In this document: positions 22,281 through 31,815 of the stretch, one piece after another
How the letters are laid out: each line of letters starts with the position of its first letter
Position numbering within the stretch: position 1 is the stretch's first letter
From: Coptis chinensis
Lineage: Eukaryota; Streptophyta; Magnoliopsida; Ranunculales; Ranunculaceae
Length of the DNA: 64,000 nt
Direction of reading: 5' to 3'
NCBI GenBank assembly: GCA_015680905.1
Contig: CM027381.1
Location: 18,887,501 to 18,951,500, forward strand
Position numbers and translations under genes: made by a program
The notes under the pieces: model-generated
Database searches by the model: none
What the model was told of the DNA's origin: nothing
Seen by the model: only the letters and a program-made list of their open reading frames with translations

Positions 22281-22607
22281 ATGGGGGATTATCATTTTGT
22301 GTATAAAGATTTAGAAGGAACATCAACACAATGGGATGACATACAAACTAAGCTTGGCAATTTAGCACCAAAACCTCCAGTTTTCAAACCACCCACTTTC
22401 ACTCCCTCAAATTCCAAACCAAAAGACAAATCATGGATTGACAATAAAATCGAAGATGAATTAGAAGATCTAGAGGACAATACTAATCTAGATGATGACT
22501 GCTTTCTAGAAAAATACCAGAAGAAATGGTTGGCAGAAATGAAAGAAGCTACAAAAGTGTCCAGATTTGTACGTGAAGTTTCACAAGCGGAATCTGATGT
22601 TTGGGTG
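22281..22607 (+). pseudogene. PLP3: Captured phosducin-like protein 3 (PLP3) gene, first exon part
   Basis: PLP3 proteins are cytosolic, thioredoxin-fold co-chaperones that bind tubulin and assist folding through the CCT chaperonin (family knowledge). From ATG 22281 the reading MGDYHFVYKDLEG, STQWDDIQTKLGNL, then an acidic EDELEDLEDNTNLDDD and FVREVSQAESDVWV is the N-terminal region of plant PLP3. About ten residues usually found before FVREV seem to be missing. The frame is open to GTG 22607, where element G is inserted. After G (31488) the exon continues in frame with VVFLYKEG, so the exon was whole when G landed. The rest of the gene is frameshifted, so it is a captured fragment, not a working gene. 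Confidence 0.88.
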
Positions 22608-24085
22608 TAATAAGAGCCCAAAACTGTAGTTTTAACCCCTTAACAATCGTACTTTTAGACCAATTATGTGAATAATAAGTAAGAGTTAACACTGATTACG
22701 TGTTTTTATGCATTTCAGGCTTCAAAGTCCATTATGTGCAGAAATGTGCCACTTTAGCGAGATAAATGAGCAAAGGTCGGTTACTAAGGAGTTCCGTGAT
22801 TAAAGGCCAAGATTCAAGAAGATAAAGCCTTTCTAAAGCCTCGGTCAAAAGCTGAAAAGTCGACGCGGGCAGAAACAACACACAAGTCAGCAGAACTTCC
22901 GAAGGCCGTATCTTTGGACTCAGACCTCAGAATGGGGCCTACCTTATGTCAAAACGACCGGCTCGGAAAGAGATTTCCAATGGACTAAGCCTTGACCCAA
23001 TCAGAGGAGCAAAGTGGACAAAAAGTCTGTTGAAGCCAACTGCAACTGAAGAGGCCTTTTCGGACTGAAAGAATTGGGTTTTGGGCCTGATTCTCTGGCC
23101 CAAAACATGGCTCCAAGCCCATGCACGATTATGGATCTGAAAGTATAAAAACCAAAGTTTAGCTCTTTGTTAATGGTAGCTAGTTAGACCTAAAATAATA
23201 TAGATAATTCTAGATCTGTTTTCATTAATTAAATTAAGCTTTAGTTCCATTTTCAATTCTTGTTTTAGATTAAGTCTTTGAATCATTGTTCTTGATTGAT
23301 TAGATAAATAAAATAGTTGTTTTATCAATTTCGAATTGTGTTATTTCAATCTATTAGATCTAGTTTTAATTATTGTTGGTTACCATCTCTTAGTTGTTAA
23401 TTAGAATTTAATCATTGTTTAGTTTAGATTAGTAATTTTCGAATCTTGATAATATGTTTAGTTTAGATTCATATGGGAATGATTGCGGAATGATTCAAGG
23501 CTAAAACCTCAATTAGAGGGGTTGATGAAGCCTTGATGAAAACTTGGTGGTATAGTGTAGAAGCATTGTAGAATCTATTCCAATCTAGAAGGTCGTGATT
23601 CGCCATGAGAATGGGTGGACGACCTCACATGCTAGTTAGTACTCGGTAGAAATGCCATGAACACTAGGGATTAGAACTCAAATTTTTGCCGCGGAGAGAA
23701 CGTAAGAATCGAGATACAAGAATCTATGTTAGGCTATTAAGTTGGATTCGAGGTGGATTCAATTCCCTCTAATCCTTTATCTAGATTCAAGCACAATCAT
23801 ATTTCCATAGCATTAAGTAGTTAAATTCAAGTAATCAAAATTCAGTAAGTATCATAGTATATCACCTTCGTAAAGCTCTCATTGACTTAAGACTGAGTAA
23901 TTAGATTAGAAAACATTACATGCTAGAGCACTAGGAGTGGAACGAATTCGTTACTCCACTCTATTTCGATAGACTTGAGAGTAGGAAACTTTGATAAATA
24001 TAGACACATAAATAGTTTTAGTTTACTTACGTTTTGAGTTTCATCGTTCATTTCGTAGGTAGATTAATCAATTTTATGTTTATCA
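22608..24085 (+). repeat. 5' LTR of element G
   Basis: 1478 bp. It starts TAATAAGAGCCC (TG changed to TA; the 3' copy still has TGATAAGAGCCC) and ends TTTATCA. The U3 block GGCCGTATCTTTGGACTCAG begins near 22904. A TATA-like AGTATAAAAAC is near 23141. Confidence 0.92.
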
Positions 24086-24087
24086 AA

Positions 24088-24100
24088 TGGCGCCACTGCC
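24088..24100 (+). other. Primer-binding site of element G
   Basis: TGGCGCCACTGCC lies two bases after the LTR, tRNA-Asp type as in A. Confidence 0.7.
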
Positions 24101-24230
24101 ATCTTAGTTGCACTTTAGCATTGTTTTCATAGTAGAATTAGTCATTTTTAATTTCCATTAAACCCACCCACCCTTTTTGATTCATCTTGTGGTTGTCCAT
24201 TTCAGCGTTGAAAAAGTTCAAAAAATATAC

Positions 24231-24412
24231 ACGAGCGACCGGCGCTGCGCGCCTATACTGAGAACCGAGCGCGACCGCCCTCATACCCAGTAGCGACCCG
24301 CCCTCGATTATGGACCTCGGCGCGACCAGCCCTCATACCAAAGCGCGACCAGCTCACTTCTTGGACTAGGAGCGACGACACGCTTCTATGCGAGCGACTG
24401 CGCTCTAAGCAA
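24231..24412 (+). repeat. GC-rich degenerate repeat in the gag leader of G
   Basis: Six to seven copies of a unit like GAGCGCGACCGCCC follow one another (for example near 24269, 24301, 24332, 24353), separated by short AT-richer spacers such as tcatacc. They correspond to the GAGCGCGCCCGCGCCC motif of the leaders of A and B, amplified. CpG density is far above the surroundings. Confidence 0.65.
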
Positions 24413-24772
24413 AATTTTGCGGATTTCTGAGGTTTGTTTGAACTTCGATTTTTTTAGTTCTTGGTGTTCTAACTTGTTATTTACATTGAACACGCGTAAA
24501 CAAGATGCTATTCATAAGCGAAGCAAGGACGCTTATCGGTATTCCTTTCTTCCATACCTTGCATCTCCGGTTAGAGGTTTCTACTAGTATATATCAGAAT
24601 TGTTTGGAGTGTTGCATGTTTAGTTAAGTTCGACTTAGTCTTGCATGAGATTAAGGTGCGGTCGAAGAAAAACAACTAACGTAATTACACGGCAACGCGT
24701 CAACAAACAAGTCTATCTAGTTTCCCACCCACTACACCTCTAGCTACTATTTCACACACACCACCGATATTT

Positions 24773-26150
24773 ATGGAAAGAAAGAGAGACTCCTCTCTCG
24801 ACTTTTATAAAGCCTTGGCGATAGCCCTAAATCTTGCATCGTTCTAGCAGATTCCGGTGGGGATTTCCGCATCCCCAAAATATATTTAATTTGTTACCCG
24901 TTTTTCATGGTTTAGACCATGAAAAACCTTATCAGCACATGCGTAGGATTGAACAAGTCCTTACAACATTCCACCATCCTACGGTTGGTGCGGAACAAAT
25001 TAAATTGAGGGTATTCCCTTTCACCTTAGCTGATAAGGCGTCTTGGTTAAGCTGCCCAAAGCCTAATTTTTGTGGACTCGTGGGCCAAACTTGTTCACTA
25101 TTTATGGAACATTTTACCCCCCCTAAAGACGGATGAAATGCTTTCCAAGATTCACTTCTTTCGACAGAATCCTCATGAATCATTTTCAGAGGCTTGGAAT
25201 CGTTTCACCGATCTCCTTATAGAGTGTCCACACCATCACCTAGCAAAAGACACGTTAGTTCGTGCCTTTTTCAAAGGACTTCTACACCACCATAAAGAAG
25301 TCCTAGACATAATGAATGGGGGTAGTTTCCTAAGTAAAGGAGCCTCAGAGGCATATAAATTTTGGAAGATCAGACTTAAGCGTAATAATAATGGGGGGTA
25401 GTGACGATTACTCCCGCTCCGTTAGTTCTTCTTCAACAGTTAAGGCTACCAGTATGTTTGAGGTTAAATCAGATCCTGAGCTTAAAACTCTAATTGAATC
25501 GGTCACTAAAAGGTAGAGGCCATTTCGTACAACAAAAGCCTATCCCCGTCATGAATGTAAATTCAAATCCATGTAGTTTCGTTGGAGTCCCGAGCATCCC
25601 GACTCCCATCGTCCTATAGCCTATGAACATTCTTGTTCCATTAATAGTGAACCTAACACCCTTGGAGACAAAATCCCAACTTCGGTTGGAGAAATAACCA
25701 ACAAGTCACACCTACAGGTACAATAATCAATATGTTAGTTAAACATACGGTTTAACCAAGCTCCACCACAACAACAAGGACGGGATCGGGGTAAATATAA
25801 TAATTATAACAACCAAAGCTTAACTGGACAAGGTCAAGCACAAGGTCAATGTAGTTATAATAATTATAATGCTAATAGAGGTATCGTTCCGGTAAATAAT
25901 AACTATCACAATCCGCCCATAAATAATCAATGCTAGATAGTTCCAATCACACCACCCGTAACTACTACACCCACACAACCGGATCGTCTTGACACCTTCA
26001 TACGAGTGAGCCAACAACTTTTCCAAACCATGGCTCAATCTAACCAACACATTCTACAATCCGTTAATAATTTAAACCAACAGTTAGCCCAAGAGAAAGC
26101 CCAACCAAAAGGCGTGTTTCGGGGCCAAAGCGATACCCAACCCTAGAACG
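24773..26150 (+). pseudogene. gag: gag of element G (broken)
   Basis: The capsid region is readable in pieces: 24834-25136 and 25072-25401 (FHGLDHEKPYQHMRRIEQV, MDSWAKLVHYLW, IHFFRQNPHESFSEAW). The frame changes around 25040-25080 and again after 25400, at short homopolymer runs. The zinc knuckle that is intact in A (12649) has lost its second Cys and His here (about 25574-25615). The tail is Asn/Gln-rich. It is a close relative of the gag of A. Either it decayed quickly or the assembly has indel errors; the near-identical LTRs make the second worth considering. Confidence 0.8.
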
Positions 26151-26457
26151 GCAAACCACGGCCTTTTGAGGTAAACGATAATACTAGTACGGAAACTACA
26201 ACCGTAGGTGAGCTAAATGCCATCACCACTCTCCGTTCGGAAGAGTGGTTGATAACAAAGTAACTATGCCTATAGTTACCCCATCGATACTCCCTACACG
26301 GATATCGAACTAGATACGAAATAGAAACCGAAGAACCTACCACCGTAGAGAGGTACCGGTTAAACCACAACCTAAGAAACGAAAGCCAAGGTTACACATC
26401 AAGTCGAGCCATACGCTAAATATAGAAGCGAAACCACCGTTCCCTAAAAAATTAGCC

Positions 26458-27130
26458 ATGCTAACCAGGGATACTAACTTTGAGGAGATTAGGAACGTTT
26501 TCAAAAATCTAACGATAAACCTTCATTTTCTCGAAGCAATTAAAAAGCTACCTAATCACGCTAAGTTTCTTAAAGAGTTGTGCACTACTAGGCGTAAGAC
26601 CAACATACCTAAAGACGCCTTTATAACTGAACAATTCCCAACTTTATCCGAAAATAATGGAATTGTTAAGTACAAGGACCCTGGTCGTCCTACTGTACAA
26701 TGCACCTTAGGAGATTCTCACACGACGACCGCGACCGCTAGACACGGGGCTAGTGTTAACTTACTCCCATTTTATTTGTATAAACAAATAGGTCTAGAGG
26801 AGATGCAACCTACTAAAATGACATTGCAATTAGCTGATCGGTCTATTAAATATCCTAAGGGTGTGGTTGAAAACGTCTTTGGTTAAAGTCTAAAATTTTT
26901 ACTACCCGGCCGACCGTTATCCTCGACCACGAAGTTACTAACGACTCTGTACCTATCATTTTAGGGCGCCCCTTCTGGCAGCTCACGCTAACGCGGCTCA
27001 TAAACCGCCGCGATGGTTCGACGTCCTTGTCCTTTGGCCATCTTTACGTTGAGGTAAATGTTTTCAAAACGAGGACCGCGATATCGATTCATCTACAAAT
27101 GGCGAGGTTAGCATGATCGAGAGCTTAGCT
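26458..27130 (+). pseudogene. pro: Protease region of element G (broken)
   Basis: The region is homologous to 13462-14130 of A, with TNFEEIRNVFKNLTINLHF and then the retropepsin part. The active-site segment reads ARHGASVNLLPF, so the catalytic Asp-x-Gly is lost through a local change at about 26736-26750. The frame stops at 26884 and the rest is read with frameshifts up to ESLAQDY near 27125. The sequence then passes into the unknown ORF and not into RT, so pol ends here. Confidence 0.78.
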
Positions 27131-27309
27131 CAAGATTACTTCAAAAACATGTTTCCGGAGAAACAGATTAACAAATTCCTTTCGCCGGAAATTCGACTTT
27201 AACAATGACTCCCCGGTAGTAGACAAAATCAAAGAAGAATTCCTGCAACTCTTTTGCGCTTCTTTACCACTTCAGCGAGTCCCCCTTTGCCAACACAGCC
27301 ATTCATCCC

Positions 27310-27954
27310 TTGATGCTATGGCCGGAAGATGAATTTTTCAATCTCTATCCCGGTGATCCTTTTGACCCACCTATTGAGGAATGTCTTGCATATATCAAGA
27401 TTTCTGATGATATGGACTTGAGAGCTCTAGCTGAGAATCATTCACCTTCCATCACCAATATTCCCCTCCCTCCACCTTTTCAAAGGAACCTCGAGTTTGC
27501 ACTCGATCCTTTAGTTTCTCCTGTGCTTCATGATTTTTTAAATCCACCTAATAAACAAATACTTCCCAAGGATAAACCACTTGACACCTTCATTTTCAGA
27601 CTTGAGATAGTCCCTAACTACATCATGAATGAGTTTTGTGCTAAACCCACATCCTCATTTTTTCCATGCTTTCCCTCTAAAACTTATCCCAATCCACCAT
27701 ATTTTCCACAACCATTCACTTTTCCACACTTATTCACTAGGACACCCTCTCGTTCAAAGATGAAACATAAGGTGCATGCTCGGTTATGTTATAGGTCTAT
27801 CCGACTTCGCTTTCATTCCACTAGGCTGCGTCGTAGGAAATCTTGGTGCTTGATTATGTTTGGATATGTTTTCTGTGATATTTATTTATGGAATGATCCA
27901 CAACTATTTCGGTTGTTGATATATGATAAACTGCATATTCATACATATGTTTAG
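27310..27954 (+). CDS. ORF of unknown function replacing RT/RNase H/integrase in G
   Basis: It is open for 214 codons from ATG 27310 to the stop at 27952-27954. I do not recognise a family. The N-terminal third is acidic (MMLWPEDEFFNLYPGDP). The centre is Pro/Phe-rich (PPPFQRNLEFALDPL, NEFCAKPTSSFF, SKTYPNPPYFPQ). Then comes a strongly basic stretch (CYRSIRLRFHSTRLRRRKSW) and a hydrophobic end (CLIMFGYVFCDIYLW). The centre is shared with the ORF of B at 54440-53889, and the DNA for the basic end is also matched in B (53830-53650). Conservation between two separately inserted, pol-less elements suggests selection or common descent from a successful non-autonomous parent. A nucleic-acid-binding role is only a guess from the basic cluster. 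Confidence 0.55.
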   Translation: MMLWPEDEFFNLYPGDPFDPPIEECLAYIKISDDMDLRALAENHSPSITNIPLPPPFQRNLEFALDPLVSPVLHDFLNPPNKQILPKDKPLDTFIFRLEIVPNYIMNEFCAKPTSSFFPCFPSKTYPNPPYFPQPFTFPHLFTRTPSRSKMKHKVHARLCYRSIRLRFHSTRLRRRKSWCLIMFGYVFCDIYLWNDPQLFRLLIYDKLHIHTYV

Positions 27955-30000
27955 ATAAGTCTAGGGAATCTGACTTTAAAAGACCCAAGTTTTCGTACAA
28001 TACCAACGTTCTGGAGTCTAGGCCAAACAAAATTTTCAAACTTAAAAAGAGTTTTCCAATTTTGTTTGGGGGTGGCGTATTTTGGTATTCATTTCAAATC
28101 ATGTTGCCACCCTAAGCCTGTAATGTTTACTCCAGTAGAGTTTGTGTTAGTTAGTACGATACCGGTTTAATTGTGCTTCATATTATCGTATCATCTTTAC
28201 AATATTTCATTACAGTGCGCCAATTTTGCCACGTTTCTATGGTAAATTCTTTCCTTATCTCTTTACACTTTGAGGACAAAGCGTTCGATTGTTTGGAGGT
28301 GGGATAGAAACATTTGCAAAAATTAGACACCTTTAGGATGTAAATTACGCACTTTTATTTATAAAATGTTAAAAATTATAAAAATTAGTTAGTTACATAA
28401 TTTAATTGTGCTATTGAATTGTTTCATGAACCCCCTTCTCCCAAATTGTTTGGGGGTGATATAGAAACACGATGTAAATGTTAAGCACATATTAGGTTAT
28501 ATATTACGTATTGTTTGTCTTAAAAATAATAAAAATAAAAATAAAAAGTTTATGCTATACACTTAGGAATATTGGTATTGTTTCTTTCTCTATGCTCTTA
28601 ATAATCTAGAAGTCTCACGTAGCTTTTGCATTAGAATAGTTTTTAGAAACTTAGGTTAATATGTAGGTAATAATCGTTGCATCTATCTATAAATATATTA
28701 CATGAGTATCTATGATTATTTGGTAGTAAGTTTCTAAAATCTAGGCTAGAGTACTTATTCTACAAATCTTGTGAGAATATAGCCTAAAGTCTTATATGAG
28801 TGAAACATTTGAGAAATGACACAAGGGAGAAGTATATTCCGAATAGAGAAATCACACATCCACTTGCTTGACCACTATACCATGTCCTAAGAGAGAATTT
28901 AGGCCCTTTTTGGATCGATATAGCTAGAAATTCGACCTAAGTATATATTTTCCGCTAGTCACCCTAATCGAGCCTTTTATTAGCCCTTTCATAAACCACA
29001 AATCCTTTACCCCTGTTAAAAAAAATCAACCTACCCAATTTAGATAAGTCCGAGAATAGAATAAGGAAGAAAGAAAGAAGAAAAACATGTGTAAACAAAA
29101 GTTAGTTAATTGCTTCAGAAAATAAAGAAAAGAAGTTTCCATCCAAAGAAAAGAAAAATAAAAATAGAAATAAAATAAAAACTCCAAAAAAATAGAATAA
29201 AAGGAGTCAAAAGCCAAAGAAAAAGGAAAAAAAATATGGCTAAGGATGGAAACAAAGTGTAGAAGCAAAAGTAAATAACAAGGTTTTCTCTAGTTACATA
29301 ATATGAAGACTCTATTATCTCAGACTTGTCCCTTTTGAATATCCATTTCCTTCCTTCTTAAACCATCTCCTAATCCCCGCAACACCTAATAAAGACCTCT
29401 AGCTCAATTAGGAATAGGTTAGTAGGATAGTAAGTGGCAGATGTGTTTGATCAACTTCGGCTTCCTTGTGTGTCATTGAGATTGTAAGGTAAAGTATGCC
29501 TTTGCTGACAATTGGAGTAGCAAAACTTGAGTGGAAAAATCGAGTGATTTTTGTCTTGACTTTTATGTGAGAACCTACTTAAGGGCGCTTATTCCAAAGT
29601 TTGAGAAACGGACATTCTGCATTTCATAGCATTACTCATTGTATATATGTTTATTCATAGATGATTGATTATTATGCATATATTAGCTTAGGTTTCGACA
29701 TGATTATTCTGTATTCATTTCTAGTAAGATGTATAGATAATTGAGACATAAATAAGGAAACAATAGTTTTATTTCTTAGTCATTATAGTATAGATGAAGT
29801 TTGTGAGTACCTTCACTGGAAAACTCTCACGAGGCTATAACTCGTCCACTAAGGAATTTCTAGTGGTTTAAGGCCTTGTTGCATATGGTCAATGCAATCG
29901 CACTCAGCAAAACGAGAGTAGATACAACTCCATTTTTGGTCACTTATTCTAATTTCTCATCTTTGCTTGAGGACAAGCAAAATGCTGTTTGGGGGTGGTT
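27955..30000 (+). other. 3' untranslated region of element G
   Basis: Noncoding. It holds the hairpin-like motif (27957-27987), polypurine-like blocks at 28063-28075, 28291-28302 and 28447-28459, a purine-rich tract (29010-29240) and the true polypurine tract next to the LTR. It aligns in order with the 3' UTR of A at 36840-38487. Confidence 0.7.
29988..30000 (+). other. Polypurine tract of element G
   Basis: GTTTGGGGGTGGTT directly precedes the LTR start TGATAAGAG at 30001. Confidence 0.8.
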
Positions 30001-31487
30001 TGATAAGAGCCCAAAACTGTAGTTTTAACCCCTTAACAATCGTACTTTTAGACCAATTATGTGAATAATAAGTAAGAGTTAACACTGATTACGTGTTTTT
30101 ATATATTTCAGGCTTCAAAGTCCATTATGTGCAGAAATGTGCCACTTTAGCGAGATAAAGGAGCAAAGGTCGGTTACTAAGGAGTTCCGTGATTAAAGGC
30201 CAAGATTCAAGAAGATAAAGCCTTTCTAAAGCCCGGTCAAAAGCTGAAAAGTCGACGCGGGCAGAAACAACACACAAGTCAGCAGAACTTCCGAAGGCCG
30301 TATCTTTGGACTCAGACCTCGGAATGGGGCCTACCTTATTTTAAAACGACCGGCTCGGAAAGAACTTTCCAATGGACCAAGCCTTGACCCAATCAGAGGA
30401 GCAGAAGTGGACGAAAAGGTCTGTTGAAGCCAACTGCAGCTGAAGAGGCCTTTTTGGACTGAAAGAATTGGGTTTTGGGCCTGATTCTCTGGCCCAAAAC
30501 ATGGCTCCAAGCCCATGCACGATTTTTGGATCTGAATGTATAAAAACCAAAGCTTCACTCTTTGTTAATGGTAGCTAGTTAGACCTAAAATAATATAGAT
30601 AATTCTAGATCTGTTTTCATTAATTAAATTAAGCTTTAGTTCCATTTTCAATTCTTGTTTTAGATTAAGTCTTTGAATCATTGTTCTTGATTGATTAGAT
30701 AAATAAAATAGTTGTTTTATCAATTTGAATTGTGTTATTTCAATCTATTAGATCTAGTTTTAATTATTGTTGGTTACCATCTCTTAGTTGTTAATTAGAA
30801 TTTAATCATTGTTTAGTTTAGATTAGTAATTTTGAATCTTGATAATATGTTTAGTTTAGATTCATATGGGAATGATTCTTGGAATGATTCAAGGCTAAAA
30901 CCTCCATTAGAGGGGTTGATGAAGCCTTGATGAAAACTTGGTGGTATAGTGTAGAAGCATTGTAGAATCTATTCCAATCTAGAAGGTCGTGATTAAGCCA
31001 TGAGAATGGGTGGACGACCTCACATGCTAGTTAGTACTTTCGGTAGAAATGTCATGAACACTAGGGATTAGAACTTCGAATTTCTTGCCGTGAGAACGTA
31101 AGAATCGAGATACAAGAATCTATGTTAGGCTATTAAGTTGGATTCGAGGTGGATTCAATTCCCCTCTAATCCTTTATCTAGATTCAAGCACAATCATATT
31201 TCCATAGCATTCGTAGTTAAATTCAAGTAATCAAATTCAGTAAGTATCGTAGTATATCACCTTCGTAAAGCTCTCATCGACTTAAGACTGAGTAATTAGA
31301 TTAGAAAACATTACATGCTAGAGCACTAGGAGTGGAACGAATTCGTTACTCCACTCTATTTCGATAGACTTGAGAGTAGGAAACTTTGATAAACATATAT
31401 CATCTTAATAAGTTTTAGTTTTACTTGCGTTTGTAAGTTTCATCACTTTATTTCGTAGGTAAAACTATTGAATTTTATGTTTTATCA
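30001..31487 (+). repeat. 3' LTR of element G
   Basis: 1487 bp, starting TGATAAGAGCCC and ending TTTTATCA. It differs from the 5' LTR by scattered short changes, several of the type TTCG/TTTG or AA/CG next to homopolymers. Confidence 0.92.
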
Positions 31488-31492
31488 GGGTG

Positions 31493-31815
31493 GTTGTGTT
31501 TTTATATAAGGAAGGGTAAGTTTAAGTCTTTTTTTATGGTTTGAAAAAGTTTTATAGTTTAATTACAACAACTTATTTATTGTTATTGTTTGTGGTTATT
31601 GGGTAGGATTGCAAATGTAGGGTAGTTTTGAATTGTTTGGAGGAGTTAGCTACCAAGTATCTAATGACAAAATTTGTTAAGATTGTGTTGACTGATTGTA
31701 TTCAGAATTACCGGGATCGGAATCTTCCTACTCTTTTGGTGTATAATAATGGTGCTGCATGTTAAAGCTACTTATGTCGGGATGCTTCATTTTGGAAGGA
31801 GATGTACGCCAGAAG
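31493..31815 (+). pseudogene. PLP3: Captured PLP3 gene, end of first exon, intron and second exon
   Basis: Right after G the first exon resumes (GTT GTG TTT TTA TAT AAG GAA GG) and ends at 31515 before GTAAG. A 91-bp intron (31516-31606) ends in GGGTAG. The second exon (31607-31815) begins in frame but meets a stop within eight codons through a one-base shift. In the next frame NCLEELATKYLMTKFVKI, NLPTLLVYNNGA and, after a 2-bp insertion, FGRRCTPE are clear PLP3 thioredoxin-fold sequence. The exon ends before GTATG. The last PLP3 exon is not seen downstream. The retained introns show that the capture was of genomic DNA, not of a processed transcript. Confidence 0.85.

Larger units (their letters stand above)
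22608..31487 (+). mobile_element. Element G: non-autonomous Athila-like retrotransposon inside the PLP3 exon
   Basis: It is 8880 bp, with LTRs 22608-24085 and 30001-31487 and the duplication GGGTG (22603-22607 and 31488-31492). Order: LTR, primer site, GC-rich leader, gag, protease, a 214-codon ORF of unknown function, 3' UTR with several polypurine-like blocks, LTR. RT, RNase H, integrase and both env-like ORFs are absent. The LTRs are almost identical by eye (differences mostly short indels), so this is the youngest full-length insertion, as its position deepest in the nest requires. Confidence 0.92.

Noticed and set aside
22281..31815. A working PLP3 gene with a large retrotransposon intron
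   Set aside because: Exon 2 is frameshifted near its start, a further 2-bp insertion follows, the last exon is missing, and the whole lies between CACTA ends.
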